Below are positions 34,938 to 42,042 of a DNA stretch of 64,000 nucleotides, piece by piece. The position numbers and the translations under genes were made by a program. The notes beneath the pieces are model-generated. The model was not told where the DNA came from, ran no database searches, and saw only the letters and a list, made by a program, of their open reading frames with translations. The stretch's first letter is position 1; every line of letters begins with the position of its first letter. The stretch covers positions 142,683-206,682 of the forward strand of contig CAAFUF010000032.1 in assembly GCA_900766135.1 (NCBI GenBank), read 5' to 3'. This DNA is from Paenibacillaceae bacterium (GTDB lineage: Bacteria; Bacillota; Bacilli; Paenibacillales; Paenibacillaceae).

Positions 34938-34966
34938 AGTATACAGGCATTGCCGCCCGCTGACAA
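34938..34966 (-). promoter_or_regulatory. sigma-A promoter of rnpB
   Basis: TTGTCA (34961-34966), 17-nt spacer, TATACT (34938-34943). It predicts a start near 34931. Confidence 0.88.
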
Positions 34967-35039
34967 GAGCGATTTGACGGTAAACCTGGCGTTTCCTGCC
35001 AGCATTGAAGACGTAGGTTTCGTTGCCGTCGCTCCCTTT

Positions 35040-36155
35040 TTACAGGAACCTGAACGGCTCGGTGTTGACCTGGGAAATGTGTACGCGGGTCGCGTATTTG
35101 TCCTCCGTCATTTTCTCGGTCAACCAGGCGGCTACGCGAGGTTTCATCATCTTCTCGGCGTTGTGTCCCGGGTCAACGATCGCGACCCCGGCCATCCAGG
35201 CATCCTGCGCGGTATGGTAATCCACGTCCCCGGTCACGAGCACGTCCGCCCCGCGAAACTGGGCGTTTCTCCAATACCGGCCACCCGAACCGCCCAAGAC
35301 GGCAGCTTTGCGGACCGGCCGGTCCAGATCGCCGACGACCCGAACCATCGGCACATCCAGCCGCTCCTTGACCCGTTGCACAAAATCCCGCAGCGTAACC
35401 GGTTCCGTCAGCTTGCCGACCCGGCCAAGACCGAAGGTGCGTCCCTTCAGGTCCATCGGGTACAAGTCATAAGCGACCTCTTCATAAGGATGCTGCTTCA
35501 GCATCGCTTGAATGACTTTGCTGCGCAGGCTGTGCGGCACGACCGTTTCGATGCGCACCTCTTCCACCCGCTCCAGCTTCCCCTCGGTCCCGATGAACGG
35601 ATCGGTGCCTTCACCCGGTTTAAACGTCCCGTAGCCTTCGAGATTGAAGCTGCAATGGCTGTAGTTCCCGATATGGCCTGCGCCCGCATTCAGCATCGCC
35701 TTCCGCACCTGCTCGTGGTGGTCCTTCGGAACAAAGACGACGAGCTTGTACAAGTTGTCCGTATGAACGTCTTCGAGCGAACCGGAGCTTTCGATCCCCA
35801 AGGCTTCCGCCATCCAATCGTTCATCCCGCCGTCCGTGACGTCGAGATTCGTATGGGCGATATACACGGCGATATCGTTCTTAATCAGCTTCTCATATAC
35901 CTTGCCCATCGGCGTGTCGCTTTGCAAATGGGCCAGCGGGCGATAGATGATGGCATGATGGGCGACGATCAGGTCCACTTCCAGGGATATGGCCTCATCG
36001 ACCACTTCCTCGTTAACGTCCAACGCCACCAACACGTTTCGAATCTCTTTCTGCAGGCTGCCCAGCTGGAGTCCGATTTTATCTCCCTCCATCGCTACAT
36101 GCTTGGGAGCCAACTGCTCCACGTATTGCACTACAGTTTGTCCTTTGGCAAACAT
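35040..36155 (-). CDS. yqfO: Nif3-like dinuclear metal centre protein (YqfO)
   Basis: 371-residue member of the NIF3/DUF34 family, which forms hexamers with a two-metal site. Metal ligands are in IVAHHAIIYRPL (N-terminal half) and DPGHNAEKMM (C-terminal half). The central inserted PII-like domain (about 128-235, starting YKLVVFVPKDHHEQVRKAM) is present, as in Bacillus YqfO. Biochemical role unsettled; GTP cyclohydrolase I and regulatory roles have been proposed. It overlaps the trmK 3' end by 25 nt, so the two are translationally coupled. Confidence 0.93.
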   Translation of the reverse strand: MFAKGQTVVQYVEQLAPKHVAMEGDKIGLQLGSLQKEIRNVLVALDVNEEVVDEAISLEVDLIVAHHAIIYRPLAHLQSDTPMGKVYEKLIKNDIAVYIAHTNLDVTDGGMNDWMAEALGIESSGSLEDVHTDNLYKLVVFVPKDHHEQVRKAMLNAGAGHIGNYSHCSFNLEGYGTFKPGEGTDPFIGTEGKLERVEEVRIETVVPHSLRSKVIQAMLKQHPYEEVAYDLYPMDLKGRTFGLGRVGKLTEPVTLRDFVQRVKERLDVPMVRVVGDLDRPVRKAAVLGGSGGRYWRNAQFRGADVLVTGDVDYHTAQDAWMAGVAIVDPGHNAEKMMKPRVAAWLTEKMTEDKYATRVHISQVNTEPFRFL

Positions 36156-36889
36156 GCCAGCACCTCCTCAATCTGTTCCGACAGCCCGGCGAGCTCCGCT
36201 TCCTTCTGGCGAGACGCCTCCAGGGCCGACGAAGCAACCGACCGGCGAATGCCCTCCAGCTTGCGCAGTTCCGATTCCCATTTTGCGAGAAAGACTTCGT
36301 TTGGAGCCGCCGTTAATCTCGGCCCCATCATGAGCTGCAGTTCGCGGGTCAGACAGACCCTCCCATCCAGTTCACGTTCACGGTAGAGCTCGGCGTTTCG
36401 CTCCCCCGCATCGGGCCGGGCTTCGGCCATCATCACTTCGTAAATCTTGCCGTCTTCCTCCAGGATGGCCTCTTCGGCCAAATACCAATCGTGCTCAAGC
36501 AGCCAGCGGCGGACGAATTCTCCGCCGACGTTCGGCTGCAGCACGAGCCGCTGGACGCCGGCCAGCTTCGCTTGGCCTTCGTCTAAAATCGAGACGATCA
36601 ACGCGCCCCCCATTCCGGCGATCGTGATCGCGTCCACTTCGCCGGGAGCGATGACGGCAAGCCCGTCCCCTTTGCGGACGGAAATGCGCCCCGCCTCCCC
36701 GGCTTCGGCTACCTGGCGGCGCGCCGCCTCCAGCGGGCCGTCGTTCACTTCGCCGGCGACGGCGAAGGTCGCCCGCCCGCCGCGTACAGCGGCCACGGGC
36801 AACAGCGCGTGGTCCGAGCCGATATCGGCGAACCGGCACCCGGCCGGAAGCCAGTCGGCAATAAGCTGCAATCTAGCTGACAATTTCAT
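36131..36889 (-). CDS. trmK: tRNA (adenine(22)-N(1))-methyltransferase TrmK
   Basis: Methylates N1 of A22 in bacterial tRNAs. 252 residues from ATG 36889, which overlaps the upstream stop (ATGA). The SAM-binding motif RFADIGSDHALLP is at 19-31 and the family motif IAGMGGALI lies near 90. A C-terminal coiled coil (about 185-245) is typical. The usual order sigA-trmK-nif3 is kept except for one inserted membrane-protein gene. Confidence 0.94.
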   Translation of the reverse strand: MKLSARLQLIADWLPAGCRFADIGSDHALLPVAAVRGGRATFAVAGEVNDGPLEAARRQVAEAGEAGRISVRKGDGLAVIAPGEVDAITIAGMGGALIVSILDEGQAKLAGVQRLVLQPNVGGEFVRRWLLEHDWYLAEEAILEEDGKIYEVMMAEARPDAGERNAELYRERELDGRVCLTRELQLMMGPRLTAAPNEVFLAKWESELRKLEGIRRSVASSALEASRQKEAELAGLSEQIEEVLACLPKDKL

Positions 36890-37716
36890 GAAGTCATCCA
36901 CACCACCCATTTTTTACGTAGTCCAAACAAGAGAAGAAACGCCATCACAAGCTTTAGAAGAATCAACGCCGGCATTGCGGCAACCTCGGCGTCCCGCAAC
37001 AGAAAAGCATCCGCTTCCGGCATGAACCACAACGATACGGAAACGGCGAGAAATACGGGAGCCATCGCCTTTAGCCGATGATGCCCCAGCCAGCTCAGCC
37101 AGAAAAAGATCGCAGCCAACGGCAGCCAAAATACCTGAAGCATCCCCCAGGACGCGTCCGGGTTCGTTTGCCCGAGCAAAAATGCGTACAGCAGCATGCC
37201 GCAGGCAAAGCCGCAGTAACTGATGATGCCGAACCGCAGCGCGTACCCCAAGACGAGCCAAACGAACCCGCAAAAAGCGATCAGCAGCGTCGTGCCGATG
37301 CCGGGCGGCCATCCCTGGATGGCGATGATCCAGCTGCCGAAGCCAAGCAATAGCAAGCTCCCTAATCCAGCCATCGACATGGAGAACAGCCTTTTGTCGC
37401 GCCGATAATGAGCCGCAAGGCCATAACAGGCCGCCGAAAGCAGCAGGGTTACGGCGATTTGCAAACCCCAGGGAAAAACGTTAAAATAAAAAACAATAAA
37501 GAAAAAGAAGGAAATTATTCCAAAAGAAAGGGACCATAGTTTCAGGCTTCCCTGTTGAATCAGTGTATTTAACGAGAAGCCTGGGCGGGATGACGATCCC
37601 TCGGTCTGGTCTTTATATAGATTTTCCAGGAAATCGCAATATTGCTCGGGCAGCAGCCGGCTTCTCCGCCAATGATCGATTTCCTTCAGGATGATCTTGC
37701 GTTTCTCCTGATCCAA
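36886..37716 (-). CDS. hypothetical multi-pass membrane protein
   Basis: 276 residues from TTG 37716 (GGAGAAGGTG 5 nt upstream). A cytoplasmic N-terminal segment of about 55 residues (KRKIILKEIDHWRRSRLLPEQ) is followed by eight or nine hydrophobic helices. The pattern resembles DUF2157-type proteins, but I cannot assign a family. A longer frame from TTG 37746 would start inside the terminal repeat of the 170-nt element and is rejected. The stop overlaps the trmK start. It is absent from the corresponding Bacillus subtilis cluster. Confidence 0.72.
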   Translation of the reverse strand: MDQEKRKIILKEIDHWRRSRLLPEQYCDFLENLYKDQTEGSSSRPGFSLNTLIQQGSLKLWSLSFGIISFFFFIVFYFNVFPWGLQIAVTLLLSAACYGLAAHYRRDKRLFSMSMAGLGSLLLLGFGSWIIAIQGWPPGIGTTLLIAFCGFVWLVLGYALRFGIISYCGFACGMLLYAFLLGQTNPDASWGMLQVFWLPLAAIFFWLSWLGHHRLKAMAPVFLAVSVSLWFMPEADAFLLRDAEVAAMPALILLKLVMAFLLLFGLRKKWVVWMTS

Positions 37717-37740
37717 CAGAACACCTTCTCCCAAGTGGTT

Positions 37741-37910
37741 GTTCAAAAAGTCATCTTTTGATCACGAAGCATAAGTAGAGAAGCAGATTCGACGTCGAAT
37801 CTTGGATTCACCCGGGCCTTCCGCTGCTCACGTAGCCTCCAGCTACGTTGCGCTGCTCAGTCCCTAGCTTCATCCAACCTTCCCGGTGCTCCCAACCTGA
37901 CTTTTTAAAC
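37741..37910 (+). repeat. 170-nt repeat, copy A (full)
   Basis: Starts GTTCAAAAAGTC and ends GACTTTTTAAAC. Internal landmarks: CTTTTGATCACGAAG, the palindrome GATTCGACGTCGAATC, hairpin CACGTAGC-CTCCA-GCTACGTTG, and the unpaired block TCCCTAGCTTCATCCAACC. No ORF and no target-site duplication. It lies 24 nt upstream of the TTG start at 37716, so it is in the leader/promoter region of that gene. Confidence 0.9.
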
Positions 37911-37927
37911 TTCTTATTGAAATGGTT

Positions 37928-38013
37928 GTTCAAAAAGTCAGCTTTAGTTCACGAAGCATAAGCACTGAAGCAGATTCGAGGTCGAATCTTGGATTCATCC
38001 GGGCCTTCCGCTG
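37928..38013 (+). repeat. 170-nt repeat, copy B (left half only)
   Basis: The left 86 bp of the element, from GTTCAAAAAGTC through GATTCGAGGTCGAATC to GGGCCTTCCGCTG, where it abuts TAACGG block II. It follows copy A after a 17-nt spacer (TTCTTATTGAAATGGTT). The same full copy, spacer and half copy arrangement occurs in mirror image at 47940-48200. Confidence 0.85.
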
Positions 38014-38017
38014 ACGG

Positions 38018-38201
38018 CTAACGGACACCAGAACCGTTATCGGCCAGTTTCTGAGCAGTTCCGAATTCTAACGGACTGAGGAGATCTTATTTCGGCCACA
38101 AGCAGCCAAATGAAAACAATGGGAACCCAATAAGGTCTCTTGAGTCCGTTACAGCGGGAAATCGCCGGGAAATCGGCAAATAAGGTCTTTACGGTCCGTT
38201 A
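38018..38201. repeat. TAACGG repeat block II (two forward, two reverse)
   Basis: Forward units CTAACGGACACC... (38018-38041) and CTAACGGACTGAGGAGATCT (38069-38092); reverse units AATAAGGTCTCTTGAGTCCG and AATAAGGTCTTTACGGTCCG (38128-38151 and 38178-38201), each ending in TTA. Same layout and spacing as blocks I and III. The remaining 38202-38271 stretch before the sigA terminator shows nothing recognisable. Confidence 0.85.
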
Positions 38202-38271
38202 TGGCCGCAAGCCACTAAATTATAACATGCAGCAACAAGCGCTCTCTGGAAGAAACGGACATGTTGTTCAA

Positions 38272-38307
38272 CAAAAATGACCTTGCTGCTTGGCTGCAGA
38301 AGGTCAA
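38272..38307 (-). terminator. intrinsic terminator after sigA
   Basis: In minus-strand sense TGACCTTCTGC / GCAG-AAGGTCA (one bulge, loop AGCCAA) followed by TTTTTG, 18 nt beyond the sigA stop. Confidence 0.83.
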
Positions 38308-38325
38308 AGTTGCAGGCGGTCACGC

Positions 38326-39450
38326 CTATTCGAGGAAGTCCTTCAGCCGCTTGCTGCGGCTAGGATGGCGCAGCTTGCGGAGCGCTTTAGCTTCGATTTG
38401 CCGGATTCTCTCCCGCGTTACGCCGAATACTTTCCCCACTTCTTCGAGGGTTCTCGTGCGTCCGTCGTCGAGTCCAAACCGCAGTCGGAGCACGTTCTCT
38501 TCGCGTTCCGTGAGCGTATCAAGCACATCCTCCAGCTGTTCTTTCAGCAGCTCGTAAGCCGCTGCGTCCGCCGGAGCCAAGGCTTCCTGATCTTCGATAA
38601 AGTCGCCGAGGTGGGAGTCGTCTTCTTCCCCGATCGGCGTTTCCAGCGAAACCGGCTCTTGGGCGATCTTCATGATCTCCCGAACCTTCTCCACGCTAAG
38701 CTCCATCTCCGCTGCGATTTCCTCCGGCGTAGGTTCGCGTCCCAGCTCTTGCAGCAGCTGCCGGGATACCCGAATCAGCTTGTTGATCGTTTCAACCATA
38801 TGAACCGGGATCCGGATCGTTCTGGCTTGGTCGGCAATCGCCCGGGTAATGGCCTGGCGAATCCACCAGGTTGCATAGGTACTGAATTTGAAGCCTTTCT
38901 TGTGGTCGAATTTCTCCACGGCTTTGATCAAGCCCATGTTGCCTTCCTGGATCAAGTCCAGGAACAGCATGCCGCGGCCGACATAACGCTTGGCGATGCT
39001 GACGACCAGCCGCAGGTTGGCTTCGGCCAAGCGGCGCTTGGCTTCTTCATCCCCGTTTTCGATCCGTTTGGCGAGCTCCATCTCGTCGTCCGCCGACAGC
39101 AGCGGTACGCGCCCGATCTCTTTCAGATACATCCGTACCGGGTCGTTGATCTTGATTCCCGGCGGAAGCGAGAGATCGTCATCGTAGTTGAAATCGTCAC
39201 CGTCATGCGAGCCTTCTCCATCGCCGCGCCGGTGATCTTCGTCGCCGTCGCCTGTGACGTCGATGCCAAGATCGGCCAATTGTTCAAAAAACTCGTCCAT
39301 TTGCTCGGGATCCTGATCGAAAGGCGAAAGCTTCTCCATAATTTCTTTATACGTTAAGGACGACCTTTTCTTCCCTTGTTCGATCAATTGATCCCGTACC
39401 TGCTCCAGCGTTAATTCCGTTTCTAGTTCAGTATGTTGGTCATTCGTCAT
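38326..39450 (-). CDS. sigA: RNA polymerase primary sigma factor SigA (RpoD)
   Basis: 374-residue housekeeping sigma factor. Sigma-1.1-like acidic N-terminal region (about 1-95, with a GDGDEDHRRGDGEG stretch) precedes region 1.2 (DPVRMYLKEIG), regions 2.1-2.4 (RLVVSIAKRYVGRG to FSTYATWWIRQAITRAIADQ), region 3 and the region 4.2 helix-turn-helix (LEEVGKVFGVTRERIRQIEAK). ATG 39450 follows GGAGGAGGG and is chosen over 39477. It is cotranscribed with dnaG (46-nt gap), the usual macromolecular-synthesis pair. Confidence 0.97.
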   Translation of the reverse strand: MTNDQHTELETELTLEQVRDQLIEQGKKRSSLTYKEIMEKLSPFDQDPEQMDEFFEQLADLGIDVTGDGDEDHRRGDGEGSHDGDDFNYDDDLSLPPGIKINDPVRMYLKEIGRVPLLSADDEMELAKRIENGDEEAKRRLAEANLRLVVSIAKRYVGRGMLFLDLIQEGNMGLIKAVEKFDHKKGFKFSTYATWWIRQAITRAIADQARTIRIPVHMVETINKLIRVSRQLLQELGREPTPEEIAAEMELSVEKVREIMKIAQEPVSLETPIGEEDDSHLGDFIEDQEALAPADAAAYELLKEQLEDVLDTLTEREENVLRLRFGLDDGRTRTLEEVGKVFGVTRERIRQIEAKALRKLRHPSRSKRLKDFLE

Positions 39451-39496
39451 ATCTGGCTCCCTCCTCCCTAGAAACATTACCGAAAGTCCGTTCGTC

Positions 39497-41320
39497 TTAC
39501 TGTCTCTCTAGGGCAATAATCTCACTTGCAATTTGCGCCGCACGCATAAAATCTCCAGCCCGTTCGGCCGATACCATTTCCTCTTTTTTGCGTTTGATCT
39601 GTTCGAGCAGCGGCACCTTCTGAATTTCGCGGATGCAATCGTCCAGCTCTTGCGTCGTCCATTCGGCCGGCGTATCCATCATCGCGATCGAAATGACCGT
39701 CTGCTCCAGCCGTTCATCCTGAAGCGAGGAAATGAAACGGCTAGCATCCGGGGTTTTGCCTTGCGCATAATAGGCGTATAGATAAGCGGCAATCGCCACA
39801 TGATCTTCGATGTTAAAGTTCGTCCCTAGGCGTTCGCCTACATAACGGGACACCTCTTCGTCCTGCAGCATGAAAGAAAGCAGTCTCCGTTCCGCCGCAT
39901 GAAAAGCGGGCAGCAACGTCGGCATGGATGCCTGCCCTTTTTTATGCCTACCATTATTCCACCTTTCGGGCTTATTATCCCCGGCATCTGCCTTTTTTTG
40001 CATAACCGTTCTCAGTTCGTTGCATTCCTGTTTCAAGCTGTCGAACGAGACCTGCAAATCGGCGGAGAGTTCCTTTAAATAAATCTCGCGTTCGCTGGGG
40101 GAAGAGAGCGCCGCAATAATCGGCATCGCCTCTTTGATATACGCGATCTTTCCGTCTTCTTCTAGCAGTATATGGTTTTTTCTCAGATATATAAGCCTAA
40201 ATTTGACGGAGGAAACTGCGCCGTCCAAAACTTGATGGCGGAACCGTTCGGCACCGTACTTCTGAATGAATTCGTCGGGATCCAGTCCTTCGCTGAGCAA
40301 TGCGATTCTCACCTGAAAAAAACCTGCGCCTTCGAGAATCGGGATGCTCTTTAGCGCGGCAGCTTGCCCGGCGGAGTCGCCGTCATAGCAGACCAGCACT
40401 TCATCGGCCAGTCCCCTCAAGATGGCCGCATGGCTTTCCGTTAAAGCGGTCCCCATGGTGGCCACGCCGTTGTGAACCCCCGCTTCCCATGCGCTGATCA
40501 CGTCGCCGTAACCTTCGAACAGGACCACTTGGCCCGTCTTGCGTATCTCGTTCTTCGCTTGATGCAAATTGTAGAGAACTCGGCTTTTGGTAAACAGCTT
40601 GCTTTCCGGCGAGTTCAAATATTTCGGTTGTCCGTCGCCAAGCACTCTTCCCGCAAACGCGATCACTTTGCCGCTTCGGTTGTGCAGCGGGAAAATGACC
40701 CGATCTCGGAAACGGTCCACGAATCCGGAACCGTCTTGCCTGGACGAAAGCAATCCACCCTTCTCCATCGCTTCCAGACTAAACGATCGTTTGTCCAAAA
40801 ACTGGACGAGCGTATCCCATCTTGCGGGTGCATAACCGATCTGGAACGTGTCGATGGCTTTGTCGGTAAAGCCGCGGGATTTCAAATACTCCATCGCCGG
40901 CTTGCCGTATTCGGTGTTCTTCAGCAAGTAATGATAAAGCTTGGAGGACCATTCGTGGGCCTGCAGCAGCTCTTCCAACTCCCGGTTACGCGGTGTATCA
41001 CCGTAACCCTTTCCCTTATCCTCGTAAGGGATTTGCGCCTCTTCCGCCATGATTCTGACAGCCTCGGGAAAGGTTAATCCTTCGATTTCCATCCTGAATT
41101 TGATGGCGTTCCCGCCTTTGCCGCAGCCGTAACAATGGAAGATTTGGCGTTCGGGAGTGACCGTAAACGACGGGGTTTTCTCCGAATGGAACGGGCATAA
41201 CCCCTTCATGTACTTCCCCTGTTTCGTTAGATGAACGTGCTTGCTGACCGTGTCGACGATATCGTGCTGACGCAGAACCGCCTCAATGACTTCCTCCGGA
41301 ATGCCACGCCCGGTACTCAT
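39497..41320 (-). CDS. dnaG: DNA primase DnaG
   Basis: Synthesises RNA primers for replication. 607 residues from ATG 41320 (AAGGTG 7 nt upstream). CHC2 zinc-binding domain has Cys42, His45, Cys63 and Cys66, followed by the TOPRIM domain (LFEGYGDVISAWEAG, VLVCYDGDSAGQAA) and a C-terminal DnaB-helicase-binding domain (about 450-607). Normal length. A 10-bp palindrome TCACGCGTGA lies just upstream (41338-41347). Confidence 0.97.
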   Translation of the reverse strand: MSTGRGIPEEVIEAVLRQHDIVDTVSKHVHLTKQGKYMKGLCPFHSEKTPSFTVTPERQIFHCYGCGKGGNAIKFRMEIEGLTFPEAVRIMAEEAQIPYEDKGKGYGDTPRNRELEELLQAHEWSSKLYHYLLKNTEYGKPAMEYLKSRGFTDKAIDTFQIGYAPARWDTLVQFLDKRSFSLEAMEKGGLLSSRQDGSGFVDRFRDRVIFPLHNRSGKVIAFAGRVLGDGQPKYLNSPESKLFTKSRVLYNLHQAKNEIRKTGQVVLFEGYGDVISAWEAGVHNGVATMGTALTESHAAILRGLADEVLVCYDGDSAGQAAALKSIPILEGAGFFQVRIALLSEGLDPDEFIQKYGAERFRHQVLDGAVSSVKFRLIYLRKNHILLEEDGKIAYIKEAMPIIAALSSPSEREIYLKELSADLQVSFDSLKQECNELRTVMQKKADAGDNKPERWNNGRHKKGQASMPTLLPAFHAAERRLLSFMLQDEEVSRYVGERLGTNFNIEDHVAIAAYLYAYYAQGKTPDASRFISSLQDERLEQTVISIAMMDTPAEWTTQELDDCIREIQKVPLLEQIKRKKEEMVSAERAGDFMRAAQIASEIIALERQ

Positions 41321-41419
41321 CCAAATCACCTTCATCTTTCACGCGTGAGAATCATAAAATGTCAAAATCACCGACATTTCGATGTTCTCGGGTGACACGT
41401 AAATAGTAATTCGCTAAAA

Positions 41420-41869
41420 CTATACATTCTCCTGCAAACGCGACAAAAGTTTTGACAGCGCGTCCGTAAACCGCTCGCGGTCTTCGCCGGTAAACGGCTT
41501 CGGTCCTTTGCCGTGGTGACCTGCCCGCCTTGCCTTTGCTTGATGATGGCGGCGTTCTAGCAAATAGTCGATATTGCCTGCATGGTAGACGTCGCCGCGC
41601 GGGGATAAACCGTAACAGGCTCTTGCGATCACCAATGCCGCCAGGCCGTAGTCCTGGGTCACGACGATATCGCCCTTCTCCACGTGGGCGGCGATATACA
41701 AATCCGCGCTTTGTCCGCTTCGGTCAACCTGAACGATTTCCACTCCCGGCCCCGGCTGTAAGACATGATCATATGAAGCCACCATTAGTACCGGTACGCC
41801 GAACCTGCCTGCCGTGTCGGCAATTTCCGCCTTGACCGGACAGGAATCCCCGTCGACGACGATCCGCAT
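41420..41869 (-). CDS. yqxD: YaiI/YqxD family protein (DUF188)
   Basis: 149 residues from ATG 41869, which follows GGAGG by 8 nt; the longer frame is not supported. The family motif RIVVDGDSCPVK at the N-terminus and DIVVTQDYGLAALVIAR place it in the DUF188/NYN-like nuclease superfamily, with unknown function. It is the usual dnaG neighbour. The basic linker HHQAKARRAGHHGKGPK is followed by the conserved FTGEDRERF. Confidence 0.92.
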   Translation of the reverse strand: MRIVVDGDSCPVKAEIADTAGRFGVPVLMVASYDHVLQPGPGVEIVQVDRSGQSADLYIAAHVEKGDIVVTQDYGLAALVIARACYGLSPRGDVYHAGNIDYLLERRHHQAKARRAGHHGKGPKPFTGEDRERFTDALSKLLSRLQENV

Positions 41870-41912
41870 CCTCCATGCCTCCATGTAATACAATATAACC
41901 TCGAATCGGCTT

Positions 41913-41946
41913 AATCTAAACAAAGTTGAATCGAATCTAAACAAAG
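41913..41946. repeat. two 13-bp direct repeats upstream of yqxD
   Basis: AATCTAAACAAAG occurs at 41913-41925 and 41934-41946, a 21-bp period (two helical turns), about 44-77 nt upstream of the yqxD start. A weak promoter, TTTAGA-N17-TATATT in minus-strand sense, may overlap the downstream copy. They could be an operator. Confidence 0.5.
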
Positions 41947-41986
41947 ACGAGCCGAATCTTAGCGATTTTGCCGTTTAGCGATGGAT

Positions 41987-42019
41987 GGCTGACGGCAAGC
42001 CCTTCGCTTGCCGTCAGCC
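41987..42019 (-). terminator. strong hairpin after glyS
   Basis: Perfect 13-bp stem GGCTGACGGCAAG / CTTGCCGTCAGCC with a 7-nt loop, 24 nt after the glyS stop. There is no T run next to it on the minus strand, so it may be a processing/stability hairpin rather than an intrinsic terminator. Confidence 0.6.
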
Positions 42020-42042
42020 ACACACTCGTTTTACTTCCTATA

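Noticed and set aside
34752..36386. Plus-strand frame of 544 codons
   Set aside because: It runs antisense through the RNase P RNA gene, nif3 and trmK; no family resemblance and no ribosome site.
37741..38013. Insertion sequence or classic MITE
   Set aside because: No transposase frame and no target-site duplication flank the copies, so I list them as structured repeats; mobility remains possible.
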